DNA of 64,000 nucleotides from Pascua guehoae (GCA_001600415.1 BCJX01000002.1:1690117-1754116), one strand, 5' to 3'. Shown: positions 22,855 to 35,040, numbered from the stretch's first letter. Made by a program: numbers and translations. The notes: generated by a model not told the origin, from the sequence alone.

Positions 22855-23979
22855 ATGCGTCTCTCTGCTATTGCGGCCTTTGCCGTGGCCACTCTTGTCA
22901 GCAACGCCAACGCCACGCTCCTTCACAAAATCTTTGGCAGCGACACGGGCGACGCCAGCGCCGGTGCCTTTATCGGCTGTGTCAGTGCCACTTACGGCCT
23001 CTTCTCGGGTGACCACTTTTTGACCTCGACCCACGCCGAGTGCCAGGTGAGTATTGCCAACACCCACAACCACCACCTTGTTACTATTGCTGACACATTA
23101 TAGCAAACGTGCGCTTCGCGTGGCGCCACCTACTCGTACTACTGCGACACGATTCTCAAGAAGTGCATCTGCTCGGACGAGCCGCCCAAGAACAAGAAGA
23201 TTGTCCTCACCAAGGGCCCCCAGAAGTGCAAGCTCTCCTACTACGTGAGTCCAACTTGGGCCAACACCAAGCCACCGCTCGAAATATTTTCTGACTTTGT
23301 TTCTTCCAGGGCACACACCTCGGCACCGACTTCCAGTACCAGCGCTGCGACAAGAAATGCAAGGTCAAGACGTCCATGACCAAGGTCGACAGCCCAGGCG
23401 AGTGCTTTGAGCAGTGCAAGAACTACAACTACGCCATTATCCGCCCGATTGCCAAGTTCCTGAGCCACAACTGGGGCTGTGCGTGCGGCAACTCGCCCGC
23501 CGGCGGTGGCCAGGCCCTCCTCTGCGGTTCTCTCAGCGACTACGTCTACTGGCAGCCCACCTCTGGTCCTGTTCCCTCTGGCGGTCTCCGCAAGCGCGAC
23601 GCCTTCCGTGCCGAGATTGCCGAGAAGCGCGCCCTGTGCCCCGGCGGACAGACTGCATGCCGCGTCGCGTCCGGCGAGGGCTACGAGTGCGTCGACACCA
23701 GCTCCGAGCTCGAGTCTTGCGGCGGCTGCGTCCACGGCGAGTGGGAGAGCCAGAACTCCAAGGCTAGCCAGGCTTTCGGTGTCGAGTAAGTCCCACACGC
23801 CACTGCCAGTGATTTTTATCCCCGCTCACCATGCCCCCAGCTGCACGTCCCTCCCCGCCGTCCTCCCCGGTTCCGTCACTTGCAACTCTGGCCGCTGCCA
23901 GGTCTCGGCATGCGAGGCGGGCTTCAAGCCCGTCCAGGACGGCGAGCTGTGCAACTTTGACCTCGATGACCACGAGTAA
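22855..23979 (+). CDS. CPL1: Secreted cysteine-rich protein with CPL1-like domain
   Basis: Four exons close to 315 aa: 22855-23046, 23104-23244, 23310-23785, 23841-23979. The signal peptide MRLSAIAAFAVATLVSNANA is followed by a Cys-rich region including FIGC...ECQQTC, a WSC-like pattern (CFEQCKNYNYA...WGCACGN), a dibasic LRKRDA that could be a Kex2 site, and a C-terminal CPL1-like domain: CPGGQTAC, GYECVDTSSELESCGGC, CTSLP, VTCNSGRC. CPL1-like proteins are common in basidiomycetes. The Cryptococcus member is a secreted, capsule-linked effector that acts on host macrophages. Whether this protein has any host role is unknown: the family also occurs in saprophytes, where a wall function is possible. 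The gene symbol denotes family only. Confidence 0.85.
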
Positions 23980-25751
23980 CCGTCCTATCCCAAAGCGCGA
24001 GGCTTGTGGTGTTTTCCCTTTCGTATAATGTACCCTCTACACGAGGGTCGTAGTAGTGGTAACCAGCCTACCACTACTATTATTTTGTATCTTCACGACA
24101 GGCCGTTATGGCCATGGACTTTATTGCACATTTGGTGCGCGGATGTTGATGACAAAGTTATTTCTTTAAGTTCACTGTCAGCGACCATGCCGCACCGCAC
24201 TACTCATGGTGTCTGGACATATTGAGACAGCCACAACCAGGCTGCCCCAGCATTGGGCTTGAACGAGACGAGGTCCCTGCATCGGTATATAGATATTATC
24301 CTTACATTTGCGTTGAGTCTGACGAGTGGCCCGAGACAATTACGTCAGTCCGTTCAATGTGGCATGTGGCAGGTGCCAACCACATTCGGGACTTGGCCTA
24401 CACCGGGCCTCTGGGACCTCACCGACAGCGGTCGTACCATGTGGTCGCAGAGGACGCGCTCAAAGGGGTGAAGAAATAGGCAGGCGTGCCTGTAGAAGGG
24501 TTGTATGAGAGATAGCGTGCAATGCATCGGTGTTGGCGACGGCCGTACGAGTCCGTAGCAGCGTTCCAGCGACAACTGTAGTCTGCATAGTGATCGAGGA
24601 AACACTATCTTCTGCTCTCCACCACACCATGATGGATATACCTACAGGATCCGTAAAATGGCAATATCACGCTTGGAGATGAGCCAGAAGAATATGGAAG
24701 CATGAGTTAAACAGGCAAGGTATGAACAGACTGTCCAAGGGCTATCTATAAGATCGAGCAGCAGCTTGCAATTGCCTAGTTCGACTTTACAGTAAACAGC
24801 CCACTGGCTCGGAACACAGCATGGACACGCTTAAAGAAGACAAAATTGCCTATGGGACGGCCCAAGTGACCACGGTGCTTTACATTGTGCCTCCAGACGG
24901 TTTTGACACGGTCATCCTTTCCGCCCTCTTTCCTGTTTGTTCTTGGCTCAGTAGGTGGACCATGCCCCTTCAACCCTGGGCACTTTCGAAACACCGGCTT
25001 CGAGCTTGCGAATTAGACTGAGGTTTAATGCACCTTGAACGGGTGTAAGATTGTACAAGTTCAGTGCTTCGACTTTGTCTTATGATCACACGTACACCCA
25101 TGAACGTCAGAAGCCCCCATCAGAAGGAATGTCGAAATTTTGGTCTACTGCTGTCCTTGTCAAAGTGGCACTTCTGCCACTCTCGCACCCACTTGCCACA
25201 TAGCGACCATATCGTCGGCCTGCTGTCTATACCGCCGCTCCCTGGTTGTATATAACACTCATGTCCCTCTAAATTATTCATGCATCGCTTCTTCTCTCAT
25301 CTCGACAGTCCTGTCACCCACAAAGAGACCCTAATTTCACTCTGGGGTGCAGTATCGGAAAATTGATTCGAGGGGCTATTCTGTCTTGACCCAAAACCCA
25401 CAGGCAGACGCAATTGGTGGCTGATGGGTGTCCGCCGGCCCCCGGGAGTTGTCAGCAGCAGCGAACGAGAGTTGCGTGGAAGGGATTTTGTTGATAGTTG
25501 GTGTCGTTGTGTGTGCTGGTCGGCTGGGTAAGAAAACAGCAGGGACATGTACAGGCCATCTCAGGCCGCCTCGTAACGTCTCTGGCATAAAAAGAAAAAA
25601 AGAAAGAAAGAAAGCTCACAATCGCACTGGTCAATCTCAGCTGATTGCCAAATAACCACGCGCTTCCGAGCAGCTCCCACAGGACGTTTCAAGTGCGGAA
25701 AAAGCAGATACATTGGCCAACATCCAAGCGAGCTACTAGCGGAGCAAAAAC
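23980..25751. other. Spacer with no gene seen
   Basis: 1.8 kb between the CPL1-like gene and tRNA-Ala. ORFs are short and without recognisable motifs. Confidence 0.55.
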
Positions 25752-25839
25752 TGGACGAGTGGCGGATTGAACGCCAGGCCTTCAGTACTGCTCGAAATAT
25801 CAATGCAAAACGGACGCTCTACCACTGAGCTACACGCCC
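25752..25839 (-). tRNA. tRNA-Ala(UGC) with 16-nt intron
   Basis: Acceptor GGGCGTG/CTCGTCC has G3:U70, the alanine identity pair, and one U:U mismatch at 6:67. D-arm GCTC-AGTGGTA-GAGC. Anticodon stem TCCGT/ACTGA (one C:U mismatch) encloses TTTGCA, a 16-nt intron and T. T-arm TGGCG-TTCAATC-CGCCA. Discriminator A, then TTTTT. Confidence 0.8.
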
Positions 25840-26421
25840 CGTTCTATGACATTTCACCACTGTGGTCGCCAACAGCACGGTGGTAGAGCGATAACAACAA
25901 GTGTGGGGCTGTATTGTAACCGAGATTGCAGAAGGGAAAGAAGGAGGTCGTCGCGCGTCGCAGCTAGGTATTCAAGTATAGCTGCATCATGTGGGAGTTA
26001 AGAGGAAAGGGTGACACATTACAAGCAGACATGGCATAAACAGCAAATCAAAGCGGTCACTCCCATCGCTCGAAGCATTTGCCACCACCGGGAACACTGC
26101 CCGTTGCATTCTGCGGCGACACTCTTCCTCTTGTTTGTCGGTTCTCTTGGCAATGATTGAAAAGCGGATTTCAGGATTGCGTGTGTACATGTCTACCAAC
26201 AAACACTCATGTCACTCAATTATTCCATTGTACGCAATATAAACGACCTCTCAGCCCCCCATGAGCAGCATCGGACTGAGACAGTTGGTGATGTCATAGT
26301 AGGCTCTTTCATGTATAATCTCTGTTCGTCATACCGACACAAACACAACATACAACCTCCGAGCCCAATCCCTTCGGGATGGACTAAGACACAGTATGAG
26401 GTCATAGGAGGATTGATGTAA
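25840..26421. other. Spacer between tRNA-Ala and tRNA-Asp
   Basis: 582 bp; nothing supported. Confidence 0.55.
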
Positions 26422-26505
26422 TCTCTGTTCGTATATCGGTTTAGTATGCTCGCTTGTCACTTCAGGTGATCGCGGGAGAGCGGAGTTCGACTCTCCGACA
26501 GAGAG
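26422..26505 (+). tRNA. tRNA-Asp(GUC) with 11-nt intron
   Basis: Acceptor TCTCTGT/ACAGAGA pairs perfectly. Anticodon stem CTCGC/GCGGG encloses TTGTCA plus intron. T-arm CGGAG-TTCGACT-CTCCG. Discriminator G, as expected for Asp. TTTTT terminator about 10 nt later. Confidence 0.9.
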
Positions 26506-26609
26506 CTCTACCTTTTTCCAACTGGGACAGTACGATGTTGAACGGTGGTCAGGAGTGTGGACGAGCAACCACCGCGCTAAACCAGTAGTGCAACGCTAGG
26601 TCCCCGTCT

Positions 26610-26649
26610 CCCCCCCCCCCCCCCAACGCCCCGAAAAAAAAAAAAAAAA
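26610..26649. repeat. C15 and A16 homopolymers
   Basis: C run at 26610-26624 and A run at 26634-26649, ten bases apart, between tRNA-Asp and the PRP2 3' end. Lengths may be unreliable in the assembly. Confidence 0.9.
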
Positions 26650-26766
26650 CAGTGGAAGATAACTGGCTGTGCCAGTGCTCGTTGCAGAGAGTCTGCCTAT
26701 GCTATGGAGTTCAGATGACTACCTATACCCTCCTACACCTAATGCAGCGACTCGTACACCTGGGTT

Positions 26767-29700
26767 CTACGAAGCGACAGGCCCAACGGTTGGCTGCTTG
26801 ATCTGCTTTGGCATCTTGACGTGGCTCGCCGAGCCCATCAAGCGCTCCATCTCATCCTTTTTGAAGTAGTGCGGCGCAACTGCAGTGTCAGTTTAGGGGG
26901 TTCACTCCGGTTGCCACAAGTCGTGACTCACGCTCATAGAGCCAACTGCCCTCGATGGGCATGCACTGGCGCATATACTCCTTGGACGTGAGGACGAGCT
27001 CGTAATAGAGGACGAAGCGAGGTGGGGGCTGCATGCCGATCAGGCACGACGACGGGTGGAGGTAGACTGTGTGGTTGTTCTTGGTCGTGCGGTACCCTCC
27101 TCCCTTGTCGAGACGCGCAGTGTTGTAAAAGTAGCCCGCAGTGAGCGCCTTTTGCACGGGAACAACCTCGTTGCTGGGCAGGCTCTCGATCACGACCTCG
27201 ACGCGGTCGCACAGCCCCGCGAGCTGGTCGTGGATATCGCGCACGCGGCAGATCGACTTGTACTGGACAAAGTTTTCCATGCACCACTGCTGCGAGTAGC
27301 CCGTGTCGACCCACTGGCGGAAAATGTTGAGCAGCGTAAAGTGGTCGCCTCCAGGCTGGATAAAGTTCTTGTGCGCCTTGTCGGCGTGCACGCGCTTGTC
27401 CTTGGGACGGAAAAGAAGCGAGCCCGATTCTTGCAGCATCGAGATGATGATGAGCACCTCGGCGGTGCAATGGAACACTTCAGAGCCGATAATTGCCTTG
27501 CTCAGCATCGGGTCCACAGGGAACTCTGCCATACGTCGACCCAGACGCGTCAACTCGCCCTTGTGGTTCAGGGCGCCAAGGGCGTAAAGGAGCTCAAATG
27601 ACCGGATGATTGTCTCGGCTGGTGGTTTGTCGAGGAAGTCGAAGTTGAGAATGTCATTGATACCCAGTGACTTGAGCATGAGCACGACCATGCCCAGGTT
27701 GGTGCGCTGGATCTCTGGAATCGTGTCCTCGGGCAACTCGTTGCCGAACGCCCACTTGGTATACAAGCGGAAGGCTTTACCGGGTCCAACACGACCAGCA
27801 CGGCCTGCACGCTGCTGCGCCGATGCGCGGGAAATGGGTTCGACGACCAGGGACGACATGCCCGTCTTGGGGTTATAATTGTTCTGCTTGACAAAGCCTG
27901 GGTCGATGACGTAGACCACACCATCGATGGTGATGGACGTCTCGGCAATGTTGGTTGCCAGTACGACCTTGCGTGCGCCTTCGGGTGTCGGCTCGAAGAT
28001 TTTGGACTGCAGTTCGCTTGGCAAGTTGGCGTAAATCGGAGCGACGATGAGCTCGGGGACCTTGTCGCCTAGGGTGTACATTGTCTCCTTGAGGTTTTCT
28101 TCGCATGCCTCAATCTCATCCTGACCAGTGAGGAAGAGCAGAATGTCACCCTTGGGCTGGGTCGTGTGGATTTGCAAGATTGTCGTCACGGCCGCGTGGA
28201 TATAGTTGGCCTCGGGCTGCTGCGTGTAGAACATGTCGACAGGGAAGCGGCGACCGGGGACGTCAAAGATCGGGGCGTCGTCGAAAAACTCTGAAAACTT
28301 CTTGGCATTCATCGTTGCACTCGAAATGAGCAGGCGGAGTTCGGGGCGGAAACGCGCAATATCCTTGACGAGGCCGAAGAGGATATCTGTTGATAGTGTC
28401 CGTTCGTGTGCCTCGTCAATCACTAGCGCAGAGTACGTCGACAGCTCGGGGTCCGTGAGGAACTCGCGGAGCAGCATACCGTCGGTCATGTACTTGAGTA
28501 CCGTCTTGTCGCTGGTCATGTCCTCGAAACGGATCGAGTAGCCGACCTCTTGGCCAAGACGCACTCCCATCTCCTCTGCTACACGCGCAGCGACGGACAT
28601 GGCAGCGACACGACGTGGCTGCGTGCACCCGACCTTGAGGATTCCACCGTCGGCGCCTGTGGTGTAGCCCGCCTCGTGAAGGTATTGTGGCAGCTGGGTC
28701 GTCTTGCCCGAACCTGTCTCGGCAACGACGATGAGCACCTGATGCTCGGCGATCGCTTCAAGGAGTTCGTCGCGGTACTCGTAGATTGGAAGTGACTTGC
28801 GCGTGTCGTCAATCGTCTGGGCCTTCTTCTCCGCCTCCTCGACCTGGGCCAGAAGCGCAGCAGCCTCAGCAGTGAGAGTGCCGTCCAATTTGCCCTCGGC
28901 AAGGAACTTGATACCTTGCTCCTCATCAAACACATAGTCGTATCCGTCCTCGATGATCTCCTTGTCCAGAGCGCCCGTGACCAAGTTGGTCTTGTCGCGC
29001 TGGCTCTCCTCCCACTGGTCGACATCCGTGACAAACTGGCCGTCCTTTGCCTTATTTTCATCGTAGCGTTGGTAGAGGGCGTTTTTGCGCTTCTTTGAGT
29101 CGATACGTCCTTGTTCGGTAATGTAGTCATCGGGGAGCATGTAGCCGTCGGTGCCGTCATCGATCCGCTGGCGCTCCTCCATAATCCTGATGAGCTCCTT
29201 TTTGCGCTCGTGCTCGTCAATCTCTCGTTGTGAGAGCTTTTGACCGCGAAAGAGAATCTTCTCGTCCTCAATCTCGAGCTTGAGCAGCTCGAGTCGCTGC
29301 TGCTCTCGCTTCTTGAGATACTCTTGACGTGAATGCTCGCGAATGTCGCCCATTACCGCTTCTCGTGCCTCGGGGTCATCCGCAAGCGCCATCCGTTTCT
29401 GTGCCTCGAGCCCTCCTTCTGTCGACCGATCCGTCACAATGCGCTTTGTTCGATCGCGATCCTTTTCTTTCATCCTCTCTGCAAACGCGTCGCGCTCCGC
29501 CAGGTCCTCGAGTCGTTCGCGCTCCAGTCGCTCCTCCTCAGTCTCTTCTGGTGGCTGGTCGACTGGTCCGTCGGCGTCGTCGCGTGGTGGCGAGTTGGTC
29601 CTCGCGCGCTTTGGCTCTGGTTCGTCGTAGTAGTCGGCCGGGTCGTCCTCCCAATTTCCCTCGGTCTCCCGCTTGCGTGATGATCGAGCAAGCTTGACCG

Positions 29701-30166
29701 CCCCGCCATCGCGATCTCTCTCCTTTTCCTTCTCCTTGCCCTTGTCCCTCTTCTTCTTCTTTCGCGAGCTCGAACTGGACGCACCATCGTCATCGTCCAA
29801 CAACAACGAGAACTTTTGAGTGTTCACGCTTGAAGAGGACGACTTTTTGGACGACTTGGTCTTGCTCTTCCGTGGCACCAACGAGTGCACCTGGGTGGCA
29901 AATGCCTGCGCATCGGGTGAGTCGTCGAGGCCGGTCGCGAGCAGAGAGGAGTATAGATCGCCTGGCGTCTTGGATGACAAAGCTGAAGTGTTAGGACAAG
30001 TATCAATGGACAGGGTGGGGGGACGTACCCAGAGAGTGGACAAAGTCAACTGTTGCACTGTCTGAAGAGCCGAGGAGCTGAGGAAGGGGTCAGCGAGTGG
30101 ATAGGCTGCAGGCACGGTAGGACTCACGCGAACGACGTTGTCGCTGATGTACTGTTTGAGGTCCAT
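26767..30166 (-). CDS. PRP2: DEAH-box spliceosomal ATPase Prp2 (DHX16)
   Basis: RNA-dependent ATPase that remodels the activated spliceosome (B-act to B*) before the first transesterification; nuclear. Four exons close to 1083 aa: 30128-30166, 30029-30077, 26932-29982, 26767-26879. The spliced N-terminus is MDLKQYISDNVVR, LLGSSDSATVDFVHSLAL, as in DHX16-type proteins. A Lys/Glu-rich low-complexity region and the DHX16-specific YLKKREQQRLELLKLEIEDEK stretch follow. Helicase motifs: GSGKTTQ, TQPRRVA, DEAH, SAT, ATNIAETSITI, QRAGRAGR. Then the winged-helix/HA2/OB regions and the C-terminus ELAPHYFKKDEM...KMP. Unspliced, one frame stays open from 30193 to 26888, so a naive model has a wrong N-terminus and lacks the last exon. 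It is divergent from PRP19. Confidence 0.95.
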
Positions 30167-30580
30167 GGTGGCGCGCTCCTCCAGAGTTATCACAACGCCG
30201 TGTTCTCGGGGTACGGGCGGAGCGGTATCGCGATGTAGAGAGAGGGAATGGGGGTTGAGATGGTTGGTCGCGTCCCTCTGTTGGAAGTCTGTTATGACTT
30301 TGGAAGTTGGCAGTGGATGTCACTAGGGCAGGCGTGTGGTGATTGACACATTTACACGTGGCATTTTTGTTCGATCGATCGCCATCAAGTGCGTCGAGTG
30401 GTCTGATACGTCTGGTCCCTGTAGAAAGATGAGGGTGAGTGTCTCTCTCAACGAACGTCTTTGCCGCCAACAGCCAACAACCAACGACTGCACATCGATA
30501 CCACTTGCTCAGTTGTCACCAAGCATCCGTCTCATCGTATCGCCTGGGGTCGTGCATCTGCTCGAAACGCACAGACAATC
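30167..30580. promoter_or_regulatory. Shared PRP2-PRP19 divergent promoter
   Basis: 414 bp between the start codons, the only upstream DNA of either gene. No TATA box seen. CGATCGATCG (about 30370-30382) is a small palindrome near the middle. Confidence 0.6.
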
Positions 30581-32405
30581 ATGTTCCTCTGTGCCAGTGA
30601 GTCTTTTCCCGCTCTCTCTCGCCGAGCTTGAAGCGCTGACTCGGCTCAGTTTCTGGCGCCGCTCCTACTGCGCCCGTCGTGTCCAAGACGACCGGGACAG
30701 TCTATGAGAAGTCGCTGATCGAGCGCTACATTGGTGAGTGAAAGCCATCCGTGTGCCGAGTGTGGATGCTGACTGGTGCAGAGGAGAATGGCACCGACCC
30801 CCTTTCGGGCGAGCCTCTGACAAAGGACGACCTCGTTGAAGTCAAGGCTAGTACGTCTATTGTTTGCGCGCCCTCTTTGTTATGACGAGAGTCGTGTCTA
30901 ACCCTGTCACAGAGCCGTCCACACTGCCCCCTCGTGCGGCCAACCAGACCTCGATCCCGGCGCTGCTCACGGCGCTCCAGAGCGAATATGACTCGATTAT
31001 GCTCGAGTCGTTTGAGATTAAGAAGGCGTACCAGAACGCGCGTTCCGAGCTTGCCAACGCGCTCTACCGCGAGGACGCGGCGACGCGCGTTATTGCGCGG
31101 TTGATGAAGGAGCGTGACGAGGCCAGGTCGTGAGTTCCACTGACAATCTGGAATAGAAACCAGCAGCTGACATCCAGTGGGCTCGCATCTGTTCAGGCAG
31201 CGATGGGAGTTGCGCAGCCTGCGGCTGCCGCGGATGAAGACGTAGACATGGAGGCAAAGGGTCCTCTGCCCGCCGAGGTGGAGGCTACTATTCTGGAGAC
31301 GAACCAGGCGTGAGTACCGCGTGTGCGATGGCGGATACGCCATCATTGTTATTGTTGTTTATTGTTGTTTGTTTGTTGTTGTGTTTAGCTGACATTCAGC
31401 CTGTCGTCTGTGCGCAGGAAGCGCAAGCCTGCGCCTGGCTATGTGACACCAGCAGCGATCAAGTCGTACACGCAGACGTCTCACGTTCCGTCCATGCACG
31501 GCACCAAGCCGCCTGGCGTGACTGCGCTCGACTTGGCGTCGGACGGCAAGACGATTGTGACGGGCGGTGCGGACAAGGTGGTGCAGGTGTTTGACCTCGA
31601 GAGCCAAAAGGTGCTCGGCACGCTTAAGGGCCACACCAAGGCGGTGACGCACGTTGCGTTCCGCGACAGCGGCGAGTTTGCGCGCATTGCCCTTTCGAGC
31701 GGCGCGGACAAGACTGTGCGGTTCTGGGGCAGCGACGACGACTCGTGGGGCGCAAAGGGCAGCATTACGGCGCACAAGGGCGACGTGACGGGACTCGGCG
31801 TGCACCCGAGCGGACTGTATGCCGCGTCGGGGTCGACAGACAGCACGTGGGCACTGCACGACATTGGGACGGTCAAGACGATTGCCACGTACCGCGCCAT
31901 TGCGGGCGAGGACGGATCATTTTCGTACACTTCGCTCGGCGTCCACCCCGACGGTGTCTTGCACGCCCTCGGCACCAAGGACGGCCTCATCCGCGTGTGG
32001 GACGCACGTGTTGCCAACTCGCTCGCTGCCACCCTCACGTCGCACCCGGGCCAGGCAGTCGTCTCGCTCAGCCTCTCTGAAAACGGCTACAGCATGGCCA
32101 CAGCCGCCGCCGGCTCGTCGACGGTCAACATTTTCGACTTGCGTAAATTAAAGCTCGCAAAGTCGTGGACCCTCCCCGAGGAGAATGAAATCAAGGAGGT
32201 TCGCTTTGACACATCGGCCCAGTTCCTCTCGGTCTCTGGCACAGACTACCGCATCTACCAGAACAAGACCTGGGAAGAGCTCGTCAAGTTTGACGACAAC
32301 AACGGCCTCCTCACCGCCGCCCGCTTTGGGCCCCTCGGCGCAAACATCGTCCTCGCAGGTATGGACAGGACGGTTCGCGTCCTCGGCCCCCCCGCCGCCG
32401 AGTAG
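30581..32405 (+). CDS. PRP19: Pre-mRNA processing factor 19, U-box E3 ligase
   Basis: Core of the Prp19/NineTeen complex, which ubiquitinates spliceosome components and stabilises the activated spliceosome. Six exons close to 507 aa: 30581-30596, 30650-30733, 30782-30850, 30913-31129, 31178-31309, 31400-32405. The first exon has only 16 nt and codes MFLCA, joining to ISGAAPTAPVVS of the U-box (YEKSLIERYIEENGTDPLSGEPL). Then the tetramerising coiled coil (ALLTALQSEYDSIMLESFEIK), a linker and a seven-bladed WD40 domain from about residue 200 to the end. All family landmarks are present. It converges on the SH3 gene. Confidence 0.95.
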
Positions 32406-32698
32406 ACAGTCGCCGCCCGTGTGGCCGGGACAGCAGGGGTGGGCCTGCACGCGCCAAAGGACGCGCGGCCTGCCGTGTTCCGGCCATTGTGCCTATGTCT
32501 GGCTGCTGTGTACTGCTGCTCCTGTCAACCGCAGCGATCATGTAGAGTGTCCACACGCCATTGTAGTGAACGATGCCAACAGATCTCCTTCCAGTGCATT
32601 CACACCGTGCATCTTGTGTGTCTACCACTTGTCCACATCGAGCGTGTTTACTGTCGCTACAAATCTCCTCCAACGCTTCAGGGTCCATGCTTACTGAA

Positions 32699-34132
32699 TC
32701 ACAACTCCTTCATGTAGTTTGCAGGCACCAGGCCCTGCTTGCCGTTGGCATCCTGACACGTCCACCCTGTTGTATCAGGCTACAGCCCATCCGCCCACCC
32801 GCAGCCACCTGGCAAACTCACAATCTGCACTAGTCTTGGCGACAATGCTAACAATCTGGCCCGTCTGCACAGGCAGGTCCGTGTCATCCTGGGCGTTAGT
32901 CACTGCCAGCTGCGCACGTCCTGAAAGCGAAGCCGGGTTAAGAGGGCAAAATGCCAAGTGTGCCGGCCACGTCTATGACGTTCGCACTCGTAATGCACGA
33001 CGCGGACATCAGACTCACCCCGCCATCATAGTCGAAGAGCGCCTGAGCCTGAGGCTTCCCCGGGGGTGGTGCATAGGGCGGAGCGGGCTCCTCGTGTGCG
33101 GATGCACCAAAGCCGTCACGGCGTGTCGGCGGGGGCAGGTTGCGGCTCACGGCGACGGGTGGGGGCAGGGTGCGCGGGCCGGTTTGCTGGTGGTTAGCGA
33201 GTGATGACTGAACGTTGTGGATGGGCGATTCTCCTCCACCACCATCGTCGTAGTCTAAAGAACCTCGGTGCGATATGGCTCTCCATCGCGCAGAGGGAGA
33301 GATGGTTCTTCTTAGGGATGCCTCGCCGGCGCCGCTTCCGTGGTGCTAGACAGCTAGATTGCCCATCTGTCCCCATTTTCCACCTTCTCTGCGTGCTTCG
33401 GTCCTCACACAACATCCCCGTCCTTCCCCTGTCTGGCCTCTCCTCCTTCCCCCCGTCTGGCGTCGCCTCACCCCGCCACCCCGGCCGGCACCCCCTGCCA
33501 CACACTCGCACTCGTCCCAGACAACACCACGACAACGACACTCACAGGACCCCGGCTCACAGGCGGCGCCGGCTTGCCACTGGCCGAAAACTTTGTGCCC
33601 ATCTTATCCGCAAACCCGCCCGCGCCAACCTTGCCCAGTGCGCCCGAGACGTGCTTGTTCTGAAACGTCTTGCCGATCCCGCGCTCGCCATAGCTCACGC
33701 CCGACGAGACAAAGCTCCTCGCCTGGTCGGCCGCTCCCGGCGCGGGTGTCGGACCCGAAGGGGGCGCCGCGCCGGCACCGGCCGAACCTGCGCTCGCTGG
33801 GGATTCGGCACCGGGGCGAGATCCATACCCCGACCCGCTGGCGGCGCCGAATGCCGGGCTCGCCCCCGGGCGCGAGTTGCGCGGGACCACGGGCGGCGGC
33901 GCACGGCCCGGAGGCGGCGAGGCGGCCGGCGGCGACGAGTAGGACGAGCCCGGCTGGGATGCCGAGGCGCCCCGCGCGCGGGTGGCGGGAGCCGCGCCGT
34001 TGCCGCCGGGGACGAGGTGGGGGCGCGACTCGAAGTACTCGTCGAGCAGCGCGAAGAAGGCCTGTTTGTCTTGTTTGTCAGCTGAGGAAGATTGGGGGAT
34101 GGTCTACCTTGGTATGTCAGGTTGGCGAACAT
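32699..34132 (-). CDS. SH3-domain protein with Pro/Ser/Gly-rich linker
   Basis: Start MFANLTYQ at 34132, a short intron, then DKQDKQAFFALLDEYFESRPHL. A low-complexity Pro/Ser/Gly/Ala region follows, then SFVSSGVSYGERGIGKTFQNKH and PPPTRRDGFGASAHEEPAPPYAPPP. The C-terminal SH3 domain is assembled from three exons: ALFDYDGG, DDTDLPVQTGQIVSIV and WWTCQDANGKQGLVPANYMKEL, with ALFDY, WW and the ANY signature. Five or so exons; the intron at about 33193-33540 is long. Fungal proteins of this layout are actin-patch or endocytosis adaptors, but I cannot name an orthologue from sequence alone. Confidence 0.8.
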
Positions 34133-35040
34133 GGTCGGTCGCCTCGGAGACTTTTATCGAGTAAAGGGAAAAGAGTTCTGAGTTGGTTTGGTGTACGGAG
34201 AGATAAGGATGGAATGGAGGTGGTGCAATGGGCAAAGTGATGATGCGGGATGCAGGATGCAGGATGTAGGATGGACGCGATGAGATGACGCATGTCTCAC
34301 GCGTCAGGCACAGACCACGTACCACAGCAGCTCGCCCTCACGACTGGACTGGAGAGCTGTACTGCGCACACGAGCTTGCAACTTTGCAGCTGTAATACTT
34401 GTCCTGCGTTACGTCCTAACAGCTAACACACAATGCAGCCGGTTCGACAGCATGGGGTAGGTGCATGGAATGGAGCTGAGCTTTACGGTACCCCACATGC
34501 ACCCCGCATACCCCTCTGACAGACTCCTGGCCGGCCAAGCCGATCGCAGCCCGCCTAGCCAGCATCACCCATCCGAGCGACGTACGACGCGACGCATGAC
34601 GCAAGTACGATGTAGGGGGACGCGTTCAGCCCCGCATACTACGGCCGTACAGTGCACACTGGACACTCTACAAAGGAACAAAGGAACAGGGAGTATCACG
34701 GATGCCCATCGACCAGCATGCACCCGCAGCTTGTAAGGGTATGCAAGTCGTCGTCGGACCTTTTGCTCGTCGGCCCTTGTAAATGCCGCCGGTTTGCCGA
34801 TACCGACTCCTAAAAACGCACCGGAAATGCACCGGCTCTCCCCCGCCATCAATCAGCCGCCCACTCGGCCCGGCGATCCCCCCGACCGGCGTCTCTACCG
34901 CCGATACACATCCATCCCCACCCAGCACAGATAGAGCATGTAGCGCTCAAGGACAAAGTCGAGCACTTTCTTGGACCTTTGCAACATTACTCTCTGCTCA
35001 CCAAGCCCAGCCCCCGCCCCAGTCTCACCCGCGCCCCAAA
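34133..35040. other. Divergent spacer, SH3 gene to aldose epimerase
   Basis: 0.9 kb. It holds a heptanucleotide repeat (GATGCAG-type, 34242-34269) and otherwise nothing recognised. Confidence 0.55.
34242..34269. repeat. Heptanucleotide repeat GATG(C/T)(A/G)G x4
   Basis: Units GATGCGG, GATGCAG, GATGCAG and GATGTAG in tandem. Confidence 0.85.

Noticed and set aside
25752..25839. tRNA-Cys(GCA) as an alternative reading of the Ala gene
   Set aside because: Placing GCA at 34-36 shifts the anticodon stem and breaks pairing; UGC gives a 7-nt loop, and G3:U70 is the alanine identity pair.
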